Assembly (NCBI GenBank): GCA_017405675.1 | Contig: JAFRAB010000023.1 | Span: 8,928 to 72,927, forward strand | Reading direction: 5' to 3' | DNA from: Erysipelotrichaceae bacterium | Lineage (GTDB): Bacteria > Bacillota_I > Bacilli_A > Erysipelotrichales > Erysipelotrichaceae | DNA length: 64,000 bases | In this document: positions 34,949 to 43,554 of the stretch, piece after piece | Layout of the letters: each line of letters starts with the position of its first letter | Position numbering within the stretch: the first letter of the stretch is position 1 | The notes under the pieces: generated by a model | Database searches by the model: none | What the model saw: the letters and a program-made list of their open reading frames with translations, nothing else | What the model was told of the DNA's origin: nothing | Made by a program: the position numbers and the translations under genes

Positions 34949-35512
34949 ATGTTTAAACCGCAAATGAAATTTCAGAAAATCTTATTTATCGCTTTAATGA
35001 TTTTGTCAGGAGTAGTATTTGTTTACTCACTGGGAATAATGACAGATCTTTATGGCCTGTACCAGACTCAGGCACTTGGCGGTGTCCCGGGTTCACAGAT
35101 CTTTAACGATATGCAGGGTTATAACCATAACATGGTGCTGATTTCAATCGCACTTATTATAATCAGCTGTCTGCCGTTTGTATTTGCTTCCAACACCAGA
35201 AGAAAATACTACATCGGTAACACAGTTGCTACATACATTCAGGCATGTGCCTTTGTAGGAGCAGCAGTATATCTGGCAATAAATGTACTGAAGTTCAGAA
35301 GTCAGTTTGTAAATACAGTTGACTTCGCATACTATCAGACAATAGCTGAAGCCATGAACTTCATGTATACGGATTCTACCGCCTACTTCATGGTCGGACT
35401 GGTAATTGCCGTATTGCTGATTGCAGGCGCGGCTGCTGCTGTATACAACTTAACTTGGAAAAATAAACTGGTTAAACAAGAAGACGCAATATTGAAAGGA
35501 GAAGTGAAATAA
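34949..35512 (+). CDS. unrecognised four-helix membrane protein, importer-associated
   Basis: The 187-residue protein has a first helix near residues 10-30 (ILFIALMILSGVVFVYSL), a soluble loop, and three more helices (MVLISIALIIISCLPFVFA; YIQACAFVGAAVYLAI; YFMVGLVIAVLLIAGAAAAVY), with a basic tail. GAGAGGTG Shine-Dalgarno. Its stop overlaps the next gene by one base (TAATG). I do not recognise the family. It follows the binding protein and precedes the second ATPase, suggesting a role with the importer. Confidence 0.75.
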   Translation: MFKPQMKFQKILFIALMILSGVVFVYSLGIMTDLYGLYQTQALGGVPGSQIFNDMQGYNHNMVLISIALIIISCLPFVFASNTRRKYYIGNTVATYIQACAFVGAAVYLAINVLKFRSQFVNTVDFAYYQTIAEAMNFMYTDSTAYFMVGLVIAVLLIAGAAAAVYNLTWKNKLVKQEDAILKGEVK

Positions 35513-35985
35513 TGGATAAAGAGAGAATCAAGCTTGACAGAATGCGCTATGTCAAAGACTCCACTCCATCAAATCTCGCAATACTTGCAGTTGTTTTTGA
35601 CATTTTATACTTTGTTTTGATATATAAAATCAATGATGAATTCTTCTATAATTTCTCAATCGGCGTATCAGTAGTCGCCAACCTGCTGGTAATGCTGTTT
35701 GGTTTCTGGTGCTCAATTGAGGTTAAGAACTACCATGGTAAGTTCGGTTATCTGATGATCTTCCTTGGAATCGTTCAGATCGCCAGAATCTTCGTCTTCC
35801 CGATGCGTGCACATGCTGCCGTATCAACGGCAGGCGAACGGGCCGTACAGGTAATGAGCAATACTCAGTTCATCCTGTCCATTGCCTATCTGGTACTTTC
35901 AGCTGCCTGCTTCATCGGCGGCGGACTGTTAAGCATGAAGAATTCAAAGACATTACAGGATCACCTGGCATCATTAGAGAAGTAA
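35512..35985 (+). CDS. unrecognised four-helix membrane protein, importer-associated
   Basis: The 157-residue protein is coupled to the previous gene by a one-base overlap and has four hydrophobic segments (LAILAVVFDILYFVLIY; VVANLLVMLFGFW; LMIFLGIVQIARIFVF; IAYLVLSAACFIGGGLL). The N-terminus is basic (DKERIKLDRMRYVKDSTPSN). The second ATPase follows 16 bases later. Family not recognised; it may pair with the preceding membrane protein. Confidence 0.72.
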   Translation: MDKERIKLDRMRYVKDSTPSNLAILAVVFDILYFVLIYKINDEFFYNFSIGVSVVANLLVMLFGFWCSIEVKNYHGKFGYLMIFLGIVQIARIFVFPMRAHAAVSTAGERAVQVMSNTQFILSIAYLVLSAACFIGGGLLSMKNSKTLQDHLASLEK

Positions 35986-36001
35986 CAGAGAGGTAATATT
36001 T

Positions 36002-37066
36002 ATGGCAAGTCTATCATTACAGCATATAGATAAGATTTATGACAATAATGTTCAAGCTGTCTATGACTTCAATATTGATATCAAGGATGGTGAATTCATT
36101 GTCTTCGTAGGTCCTTCAGGATGCGGCAAGTCCACTACACTGAGAATGATTGCCGGTCTGGAAGATATTTCCGCCGGTAAGTTATACATCGATGACAAGG
36201 ACTGCACAACACTCCCTGCCAAGGACAGAGATATCGCCATGGTTTTCCAGAACTATGCGTTATACGGACACATGACAATTTATGAAAACATGGCCTTCTC
36301 ACTGATGCTGGCCAAGGAAGATAAATATGTCATTCATGAAAAAGTCATGGCTGCCGCTGAGATCCTGGGTCTGACTCAGGTACTTAACAGAAAGCCTAAT
36401 CAGCTGTCTGGCGGTCAGAGACAGAGAGTTGCGATGGGTCGTGCCATCGTAAGAAACCCTAAGGTCTTCTTATTCGACGAACCGTTATCTAACCTTGACG
36501 CCAAGTTAAGAGGATCAACAAGAAGAGAAATCAAACTGTTACATAAGAGATTAGGCACAACCATGATTTATGTAACTCATGACCAGACAGAAGCTTTGAC
36601 CCTGGCTGACAGAATCGTCTGCATGTCCATGGGACATGTTCAGCAGATCGGTACTCCGCTGGAACTGTATGACCATCCAAAGAATCTGTTCGTAGCTTCA
36701 TTCATCGGCTTACCTCCAATGAACCTGTTCAACCTGAAGGTAGAAGGCGGCAAGTACTATGTTGAAGGCGTCGAGACTCATGTTCCGGCAAGAGTCGAAG
36801 AGGCCATCAGGAAGTCAGATAAGAAGGAATTCGTAATTGGTATCAGACCTGAGGACATCAGACTGGGTAATGACTTCGTTCTCGATGTTAACCTCAATGA
36901 AAATACCGGTCACTTCACTCTGACCCATGGTAAGTTATTTGGTAAGACATCTGTTGCCAAGTTCAGAGACTGGCAGAGATTCGACATCGGAGATCAGGTT
37001 AAGGTTTCCTTCGATGAGGAAAAGGTACACCTGTTCGATGCCGAAACAACGGAAGCATTAATATAG
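36002..37066 (+). CDS. ABC transporter ATP-binding protein, MsmX/UgpC family (second of two)
   Basis: The 354-residue protein has Walker A GPSGCGKST, signature LSGGQRQRVA, Walker B VFLFDEP, H-loop VTHDQTEAL and a regulatory C-terminal domain (VIGIRPEDIRLG). It is a paralogue of the ATPase at 29103, close in the nucleotide-binding half but different in the regulatory tail. It is flanked on each side by two small membrane protein genes instead of permeases. It could alternate with the first ATPase on the LplBC permeases, or drive a separate complex made of the neighbouring membrane proteins. Confidence 0.92.
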   Translation: MASLSLQHIDKIYDNNVQAVYDFNIDIKDGEFIVFVGPSGCGKSTTLRMIAGLEDISAGKLYIDDKDCTTLPAKDRDIAMVFQNYALYGHMTIYENMAFSLMLAKEDKYVIHEKVMAAAEILGLTQVLNRKPNQLSGGQRQRVAMGRAIVRNPKVFLFDEPLSNLDAKLRGSTRREIKLLHKRLGTTMIYVTHDQTEALTLADRIVCMSMGHVQQIGTPLELYDHPKNLFVASFIGLPPMNLFNLKVEGGKYYVEGVETHVPARVEEAIRKSDKKEFVIGIRPEDIRLGNDFVLDVNLNENTGHFTLTHGKLFGKTSVAKFRDWQRFDIGDQVKVSFDEEKVHLFDAETTEALI

Positions 37067-37079
37067 GGAGGAACAATAC

Positions 37080-37628
37080 ATGGCTGAAAAAAGAAATAAA
37101 GGTTTTAAGGAATCCTGGCGTAAATTTATTGTTTCACTGAAAAAGAGACCTCATAACATTCCACTGTGCATGATGGCAATCGCATTCGTTGTATATTCAT
37201 TCAATCTTACCAAGATTTCCAATACGACAGCTGTTATCAACAGACCAATGATGGGTCTGTGTGAATTCGTAATCATGCTGTTCTCCATTCTGGCATTCGT
37301 ATGCTTCCTCAATGCTTATCCAAAGAGACAGAAGCCGATCCTGCCAATGGTTATCCTGCTGTATTTATTACAGGCAATTATCATTGCAGCTGACTTCATG
37401 TATCTGAAGAGAATTCAGGAAGGTCTGAAATCAATCGAGATCACAGCTGCCAGAATGTTCATTCCAAAGGCTCAGGCAATGCTGACAGTACACATCGTTC
37501 TGGTAATCATTACCGTTATTCTGATTGCCCTGATTCCTGTTCTCGGCAAATTACTCAGCAAGATCGATACTTCAGTTACTCTGGCTGAAAACAAGGATGT
37601 CAATATCGAACTGACAGACGATAATTAA
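37080..37628 (+). CDS. unrecognised four-helix membrane protein, importer-associated
   Basis: The 182-residue protein has a very basic N-terminus (AEKRNKGFKESWRKFIVSLKK), four hydrophobic segments (IPLCMMAIAFVVYSF; LCEFVIMLFSILAFVCFL; ILPMVILLYLLQAIII; MLTVHIVLVIITVILIALIPV) and an acidic tail. AGGGAGG Shine-Dalgarno. I do not recognise the family. The gap to the ATPase is 13 bases. Confidence 0.72.
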   Translation: MAEKRNKGFKESWRKFIVSLKKRPHNIPLCMMAIAFVVYSFNLTKISNTTAVINRPMMGLCEFVIMLFSILAFVCFLNAYPKRQKPILPMVILLYLLQAIIIAADFMYLKRIQEGLKSIEITAARMFIPKAQAMLTVHIVLVIITVILIALIPVLGKLLSKIDTSVTLAENKDVNIELTDDN

Positions 37629-37637
37629 AATAATAGT

Positions 37638-38216
37638 ATGGCAAAAGAAAAAGACAAGACAGTAACACAAAGTGAGAAGGACTACTATAAGTTAAATACT
37701 GAAGCAGCAGACCGCCTCGCCAAAGCCCACAAGGGACAGGTGAGAAAAGTTTCTGATGAGGAAATTAACAAATATAAGAGTTCAAAACTGGGCTCCCTGC
37801 CTGTTTGGGTAAAGGCTCTGTTCATAAAATTCTGGTTTGCTGGTGCTGCTTGTTTTTTCTTTTACTGGGGACTGTCAGGCTATATACCTAACTGGCTTGA
37901 CCAGATGCTGGTCTTAGGAGTCGGCTTGGGTATTCTGACTGATATTCTGACCAATAACGTATTAAGATTCTTCAGCGGTGAGGATAAGGAGTATTATCCG
38001 TACATGATGTTTCCTTCAGGAAAATACTGGACGTTTGTGGCTAACATAGCTTATGCGTTCCTGCTTCTGTTTCTCACCATACAGATATACAGAATCATAC
38101 CGGTTGGTGTTGAACCTTTATTGTTCGGCATCGTCTATACGGCATTTGACATGCTGTTCATCACTTTAAAACACAAAATCATCAGTGCAACAGGGAGGAA
38201 AGTAAATGAAGGATAA
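37638..38216 (+). CDS. unrecognised membrane protein, importer-associated
   Basis: The 192-residue protein has a 55-residue charged cytoplasmic N-terminus, then four hydrophobic segments (FIKFWFAGAACFFFYWGL; MLVLGVGLGILTDILT; FVANIAYAFLLLFLTI; LLFGIVYTAFDMLFIT). It overlaps the kinase start by 11 bases. The family is not recognised. The long charged N-terminus could contact the ATPase. Confidence 0.72.
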   Translation: MAKEKDKTVTQSEKDYYKLNTEAADRLAKAHKGQVRKVSDEEINKYKSSKLGSLPVWVKALFIKFWFAGAACFFFYWGLSGYIPNWLDQMLVLGVGLGILTDILTNNVLRFFSGEDKEYYPYMMFPSGKYWTFVANIAYAFLLLFLTIQIYRIIPVGVEPLLFGIVYTAFDMLFITLKHKIISATGRKVNEG

Positions 38217-39225
38217 AATTGTAGCATTCGGTGAAATAATGCTGAGACTGACTCCTCCTGATTATACGACCATCAGTGAGGCCAAGAATTTCATTGCCAA
38301 CTACGGCGGTGCTGAAGCCAATGTACTGGTTTCCCTGTCACATCTGGGACACGGCACCGACTTCATTACCAGAGTACCGGACAATCAGCTTGGTGAATCA
38401 GCTATCATGCATCTGAAAAGACACAGTGTCGGCACTTCACACATTCTGAGAGGATCATCAAACCTGGGAATGTACTTTGTTGAAACGGGCTTTGGCGGAC
38501 GTCCAAGCAAGGTCCTTTACAACAGAGCTCACAGTGCCATCACCAGAATTGATGTTGATGAACTGGATTACGATGAAATCTTCAGAGATGCTGACTGGTT
38601 CCATATTTCCGGCATTACCCTGGCCATCCATGAGAAGTGCAGGGCAGTAGCCTACAAGTGTCTGGAGGCCTGTGAAAAACATGGCGTAAAGGTATCATTT
38701 GACTTCAACTACCGTTCTAAACTGTGGACCATTGAAGAAGCCAAACCTCATTTCCAGAAGGTCATACAGTATGTAGACGTTCTGTTCGCCAACTACTTCG
38801 ACATCAATACGATGCTGGAAATTGAAGCAGACCCGATGCTGGAAACCATGGAAGAAAAGAGACTCGATGTTGCCAAGAAACTGATGGCTAAAACACATAT
38901 TCAGTATGTGTTCGGTACTGACCGTATCGTGCATACCGCTACGGATAACTCATTATCCAGCTACTGCATCAACAAGGACGGTATCAGTTTCAAGGAAGGA
39001 CCGCTCAGATTCAGCATTTATGACAGGATTGGCGGCGGTGATGCCTTCTCAAGCGGTATCATCCACGGTCTGCTGAAGGACTTCGCTCATCCTAAATATG
39101 CGCTGAAGTTCGGTCTGGCAACCTCAGTTCTGAAACATACGGTATACGGTGACGCTTCCACCTTATCTGAAGAAGAAGTTACCGAATTCATTAATTCAAA
39201 CGGCAACGCAGCCGTACAAAGATAG
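38206..39225 (+). CDS. kdgK: 2-keto-3-deoxygluconate kinase-like PfkB sugar kinase (first copy)
   Basis: The 339-residue kinase has the PfkB layout: AFGEIMLRLTPP at the N-terminus, ANYGGAEANVLVSLSHLGH near residue 28, FDFNYRSKLW, and the C-terminal ATP/catalytic motif DRIGGGDAFSSGIIHG with the Asp base. It fits KdgK, which makes 2-keto-3-deoxy-6-phosphogluconate. A second, similar kinase lies at 42525. Overlap by 11 bases with the preceding membrane protein gene ties metabolism to import. One of the two copies may act on a different keto-sugar acid. Confidence 0.85.
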   Translation: MKDKIVAFGEIMLRLTPPDYTTISEAKNFIANYGGAEANVLVSLSHLGHGTDFITRVPDNQLGESAIMHLKRHSVGTSHILRGSSNLGMYFVETGFGGRPSKVLYNRAHSAITRIDVDELDYDEIFRDADWFHISGITLAIHEKCRAVAYKCLEACEKHGVKVSFDFNYRSKLWTIEEAKPHFQKVIQYVDVLFANYFDINTMLEIEADPMLETMEEKRLDVAKKLMAKTHIQYVFGTDRIVHTATDNSLSSYCINKDGISFKEGPLRFSIYDRIGGGDAFSSGIIHGLLKDFAHPKYALKFGLATSVLKHTVYGDASTLSEEEVTEFINSNGNAAVQR

Positions 39226-39237
39226 GAGAGTAAACAT

Positions 39238-40638
39238 ATGCGCGAATTTATGGGAAAGGATTTCCTGTTATCCAACGAAACAGCCAAGCATTTATATCAT
39301 GATTACGCAGCCAAGATGCCGATCATTGACTATCACTGCCACATTTCACAGAAGGAAATCTATGAAGACAGACAGTTTAACACCATCACTGAAGTATGGC
39401 TGGGCGGCGACCACTATAAGTGGAGACAGATGCGTGCCAACGGCATAGATGAAAAGTATATTACCGGCGATGCCAGCGACCTGGAAAAGTTCAAGGCCTG
39501 GGCTAAGACGCTTTCACATCTGATCGGCAATCCTCTTTATCACTGGTCACATCTGGAATTACAGAGATATTTCAACATTTACGAACCGTTAACGGAAGAC
39601 AATGCTGAAGACATCTTCAACAGATGTAATGAAGTATTAAAGACTTTAAAAGTAAGAAAGATTCTGGAAGATTCCAAGGTCAACATCGTATGTACAACAG
39701 ATGATCCATGCGATGATCTGCATTATCACCAGCTGATTAAGGAAGACAAGACCTTAAAGACAGTTGTCGTTCCTTGTTTCAGACCTGATAAGGCCAACAA
39801 CATTGAAAAGGTTGATTACCTTGATTACATTGCCAGACTTGAAGGCGTCGTAGGCAGAAAGATCAATACTTTCGCCGAACTGTGCGGGGCAATTGATGAA
39901 AGAATTGAATTCTTCGCTTCAATGGGCTGCCGCGCCAGCGACCATGCTCTGGAATACATCATGTACAATCCGGCCAGTCCAGAAGAGATCGAAAGGATCT
40001 TCGCCAAGAGATTAGCTGGGGAAAAGGTTACCAGAGAAGAAGAACTGAAGTTCAAGACCGCATTCATGAGTCATGTGGCTTCCGTATATCATAAGCTGGG
40101 CTGGGCAATGCAGCTGCACTATGGCTGTAAGCGTGACAATAACACGGACATGTTCAACAAGCTTGGACCTGATACCGGTTATGATACAATCAACAACTAT
40201 GCACCGTCTGCTGAAATGGCTGACTTCCTGGACAGCCTGAACCGTGAAGGCAACCTGCCTAAGACCATCATTTACTCACTGAACCCTGCTGACAACGCAG
40301 CCATCGTAACAACGATGAACTGCTTCCAGGGTGACGGTATCAGAGGAAAGATGCAGCACGGCAGTGCCTGGTGGTTCAATGACCACAAGATCGGCATGCA
40401 GGAACAGATGCAGACACTGGCTAATGACGGTATGCTTGCCAACTTCGTAGGCATGCTGACAGACTCCAGAAGCTTCCTGTCATACACCAGACATGAATAC
40501 TTCAGAAGGATCCTGTGCGATTTCATCGGTACATTAGTTGAAAACGGTGAATATCCGGCTGATGAAAAGCTGCTGAAGGAAATCGTTGAAGACATTTCAT
40601 ACAACAACGCCGTAAACTACTTAGGTTTCAATGATTAG
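39238..40638 (+). CDS. uxaC: glucuronate/galacturonate isomerase
   Basis: The 466-residue protein has the UxaC signature: IIDYHCHISQKEI near residue 30 (metal-binding HxH), STDDPCDD-like VCTTDDPCDDLHYH, MQLHYGCKRDNNT, and SARSFLSYTRHEYFRR-like DSRSFLSYTRHEYFRR near the end. It converts D-galacturonate to D-tagaturonate, the entry step that feeds UxaB and UxaA at the other end of the locus. GGAGAG Shine-Dalgarno; overlaps the pectinesterase start by 8 bases. Confidence 0.95.
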   Translation: MREFMGKDFLLSNETAKHLYHDYAAKMPIIDYHCHISQKEIYEDRQFNTITEVWLGGDHYKWRQMRANGIDEKYITGDASDLEKFKAWAKTLSHLIGNPLYHWSHLELQRYFNIYEPLTEDNAEDIFNRCNEVLKTLKVRKILEDSKVNIVCTTDDPCDDLHYHQLIKEDKTLKTVVVPCFRPDKANNIEKVDYLDYIARLEGVVGRKINTFAELCGAIDERIEFFASMGCRASDHALEYIMYNPASPEEIERIFAKRLAGEKVTREEELKFKTAFMSHVASVYHKLGWAMQLHYGCKRDNNTDMFNKLGPDTGYDTINNYAPSAEMADFLDSLNREGNLPKTIIYSLNPADNAAIVTTMNCFQGDGIRGKMQHGSAWWFNDHKIGMQEQMQTLANDGMLANFVGMLTDSRSFLSYTRHEYFRRILCDFIGTLVENGEYPADEKLLKEIVEDISYNNAVNYLGFND

Positions 40639-41530
40639 CATAGAGGGGAAAGAGTACAGCACTCTGAAGCAGGCTCTGGATGCCATAGACGGTGATAAGG
40701 TAATTGAGATCGACGGCTGTGTGCATGAACAGGTCGTCATCAACAAGCCGAATATCACTGTCAGAGGCGGAACTATTGAATATGGTCTGGGAGCTTATGA
40801 AATACTGTCCGACGGGCTCAAAAGAGGCACTTTCAGGACCTTTACCGTATTTGTAGATGCAGATAACGTGACCTTTGAAAACGTCACTGTAATCAACAGT
40901 AACGGCTACAACGAAGGCCAGGCCATTGCCTTAATGATCGACGGCAATGACTTCAGGGCTGTCAACTCGGTTATTTCCTCATATCAGGATACCCTGTTTC
41001 TGGGACCGCTGCCTGAAAGCGAATATGAAAAGGGCGGTTTCAGAGGACCGCTGGAACACAGGGAAAGAGTATTCCGCAAAGCCGTATTTGAGCACTGCCT
41101 CATAGAAGGTTCAGTTGACTTCATTTTCGGTGGGGGACAGGGTTACTTCCGTGACTGTGAAATAAGATCGCGCAACATACACCGCGAGATAAATGGTTAC
41201 GTATGTGCGCCGAATACCCCGGCAGACAGACCTTACGGCTTCATATTTGATCACTGTGATTTCACCAGTGAGGAAAACATGGAGAATTCCGTATATCTGG
41301 CCAGACCATGGCGTGACTATGGCAAATGTCTGATCGTCAACAGTCATTTCGGAAAGCACATAAGAAAAGAAGGATACAGTGACTGGGATAAGAAACATGC
41401 CCAGAAGACCTGTGAATTTAAGGAATTAAAAAACTCATCTGATAATCATACCGAGAGGGTAGAATGGATGAAGCAGGTGAGTGATCTAGATTTGGAATTT
41501 ATAGACTCATTAAGCAAGGAGGAAAGATGA
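40631..41530 (+). CDS. pectinesterase (CE8), cytoplasmic
   Basis: The 299-residue beta-helix protein carries the CE8 motifs in order: GQAIALMIDGNDFRAVNS, SSYQDTLFLG (general acid/base Asp), EGSVDFIFGGG (nucleophile Asp) and LARPWRDYG (substrate-binding Arg/Trp). It demethylates galacturonate residues of pectin, releasing methanol. It has no signal peptide, so it must act on imported methylated oligogalacturonides. It overlaps uxaC by 8 bases and the aldolase by 4. Confidence 0.92.
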   Translation: MISIEGKEYSTLKQALDAIDGDKVIEIDGCVHEQVVINKPNITVRGGTIEYGLGAYEILSDGLKRGTFRTFTVFVDADNVTFENVTVINSNGYNEGQAIALMIDGNDFRAVNSVISSYQDTLFLGPLPESEYEKGGFRGPLEHRERVFRKAVFEHCLIEGSVDFIFGGGQGYFRDCEIRSRNIHREINGYVCAPNTPADRPYGFIFDHCDFTSEENMENSVYLARPWRDYGKCLIVNSHFGKHIRKEGYSDWDKKHAQKTCEFKELKNSSDNHTERVEWMKQVSDLDLEFIDSLSKEER

Positions 41531-42489
41531 TGAGAGATATCCGTAAAATTATCCATGACATTGGAATTGTCCCGGTTATTGCCCTGGACAGAGTTGAAGA
41601 TGCAGCACCGTTAGCCAGAGCCTTATGCAACGGCGGCTTACCGGTAGCTGAAGTAACCTACAGAACAGCAGCTGCTCATGACGCCATGATTGAAATGAAG
41701 AAAGCATGCCCGCAGATGCTGATAGGTGCCGGAACAGTTCTTACCAAAGAACAGATTGATTCTGCTCTGGATGCAGGTGCTGAATTTATCGTTTCACCTG
41801 GCACTAATCCTGTAACTATCGCATACTGTCAGGAAAAGGGCGTTCCTATTCTTCCAGGCACAGCTAATGGAGCAGATATTGAAACTGCCATGTCATTTGG
41901 TATTGATCTGGTAAAATTCTTCCCGGCTGAACCTTTAGGCGGACTGAAGATGATCAAGGCCCTGTCAGCTCCATATAACAAAATCAAATTCATGCCTACT
42001 GGCGGAATCAAGGAAGCTAACTGTCTCGATTATCTGAATGATCCTGTTATCCATGCCATCGGCGGTACCTGGATGATCGATAAGAAAGCTATCGATGCCG
42101 GTGATTTCGACAAGATCGAAGCCCTGACCAGAGGCGCAGTCAATAAGATGCTGGGTATCTACATCAAGCATGTCGGCGTTAATGAAGAAAACGGCAACGG
42201 CCTGGCTCTGGCAGAACAGTTTGCCAAGTTCTTCGGCGGCAATGTCAGAGAAACTTCAAAAGGCTGGTTCGGATCAGAATATGTTGAAGTAATGGCTGAA
42301 GACAAGAAGAAGGGCAGATTCGGACATATCGGCTTAGGTACCAACAATGTTGACAGAGCCAAGAGATATTTCGAAGCTCAGGGCTATGAATTCGATGAAG
42401 AAAGTGCAACTTATGATGCCAAGGGCAACATGAAGTTCATCTACTTCAAGGATGAGATCGGTGGATTCGCAATCCATCTTGTTCTGTAA
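41527..42489 (+). CDS. eda: KDPG aldolase fused to a C-terminal VOC-like domain
   Basis: Residues 1-210 are a KDPG/KHG aldolase: IVPVIALDRVEDA, AEVTYRTAAAHDAM (catalytic Glu), GAGTVLTKEQID, and the Schiff-base Lys in GIDLVKFFPAEPLGG. It splits KDPG to pyruvate and glyceraldehyde-3-phosphate, the last step of the pathway. Residues about 215-320 add a glyoxalase/VOC-like fold (IKHVGVNEENGN, GHIGLGTNNVDRAKRYFEAQ, GFAIHLVL). The fusion is known to me from other Bacillota aldolases, but the added domain's role is unknown. ATG at 41527 (coupled by 4 bases) or 41530 follows AAGGAGG. Confidence 0.9.
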   Translation: MMRDIRKIIHDIGIVPVIALDRVEDAAPLARALCNGGLPVAEVTYRTAAAHDAMIEMKKACPQMLIGAGTVLTKEQIDSALDAGAEFIVSPGTNPVTIAYCQEKGVPILPGTANGADIETAMSFGIDLVKFFPAEPLGGLKMIKALSAPYNKIKFMPTGGIKEANCLDYLNDPVIHAIGGTWMIDKKAIDAGDFDKIEALTRGAVNKMLGIYIKHVGVNEENGNGLALAEQFAKFFGGNVRETSKGWFGSEYVEVMAEDKKKGRFGHIGLGTNNVDRAKRYFEAQGYEFDEESATYDAKGNMKFIYFKDEIGGFAIHLVL

Positions 42490-42524
42490 TTTGGTTATTA
42501 AATGGTAAAGGAGAATATTAGACC

Positions 42525-43544
42525 ATGAAAGTTGTAACAATGGGTGAAATCATGCTGAGATTATCCACCCCGGGAAACTCACGCTTTGTACAGACTGATA
42601 CATTTGATGCCTGCTATGGCGGCGGTGAAGCCAACGTAGCCGTATCATTAGCTAACTACGGTCATGAAGCATACTTTGTGTCAAAGGTTCCTGCTCATGA
42701 AATCGGACAGTGCGCCATTAATGCCTTAAGAAGATACGGTGTTCATACCGATTATGTAGCCAGAGGCGGCGACAGATTAGGTATTTACTATCTGGAGACA
42801 GGTGCTTCCATGAGACCTTCAAAGGTTATCTATGACAGAGCACATGCTGCCATCGCAGAAGCCAAGCCTGAAGACTTCGATTTCGACAAGATCTTTGAAG
42901 GTGCTGACTGGTTCCACTGGTCAGGAATTACACCGGCTATTTCCGATGCTTCTGCCAAGAACCTGGAACTGGCCCTGATCGCTGCCAAGAAGGCTGGCGC
43001 TACCGTTTCCGTAGACCTGAACTTCCGTAAGAAATTATGGACTTCTGAAAAAGCCATCTCCATCATGAGACCTCTGATGAAGTATGTTGATGTCTGCATC
43101 GGCAACGAAGAAGATGCTGAATTATGCCTGGGCTTCAAGCCAAAGGCTGACGTTACTGCAGGTAACACTGACGCTGAAGGCTACAAGGAAATCTTCAAGC
43201 AGATGGCTGAAGAATTCGGCTTCAAGTATGTTATTTCAACCTTAAGAGAATCATTCTCTGCTACTCATAACGGCTGGAAGGCTCTGATCTATAACGGCGA
43301 AGAATTCTATGAATCAAAGCGTTATGACATCTTCCCGATCATCGACAGAGTAGGCGGCGGTGACTCATTCTCCGGCGGTGTTATCCATGGTTTGTTAACA
43401 ATGAAGACTCAGGGCGAAGCTCTGGAATTCGCAGTTGCAGCAAGTGCCTTAAAGCACACGATTCCTACCGACTTCAACCTTGTATCTGAGGCTGAAGTAA
43501 AGGCTCTGGCAGGCGGAGACGCCAGCGGACGTGTTCAGAGATAA
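42525..43544 (+). CDS. kdgK: 2-keto-3-deoxygluconate kinase-like PfkB sugar kinase (second copy)
   Basis: The 339-residue PfkB kinase has MGEIMLRLSTPG, CYGGGEANVAVSLANYGHEA, DLNFRKKLW, and the catalytic DRVGGGDSFSGGVIHG motif. It is the same length as the kinase at 38206 but clearly divergent, so the pair is not a recent duplication. Placed between eda and kduD, this copy is the more natural KdgK. Its codons (TTA, AGA, GCT) resemble those of the highly expressed binding protein. Confidence 0.87.
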   Translation: MKVVTMGEIMLRLSTPGNSRFVQTDTFDACYGGGEANVAVSLANYGHEAYFVSKVPAHEIGQCAINALRRYGVHTDYVARGGDRLGIYYLETGASMRPSKVIYDRAHAAIAEAKPEDFDFDKIFEGADWFHWSGITPAISDASAKNLELALIAAKKAGATVSVDLNFRKKLWTSEKAISIMRPLMKYVDVCIGNEEDAELCLGFKPKADVTAGNTDAEGYKEIFKQMAEEFGFKYVISTLRESFSATHNGWKALIYNGEEFYESKRYDIFPIIDRVGGGDSFSGGVIHGLLTMKTQGEALEFAVAASALKHTIPTDFNLVSEAEVKALAGGDASGRVQR

Positions 43545-43554
43545 GGAGCGCAAT

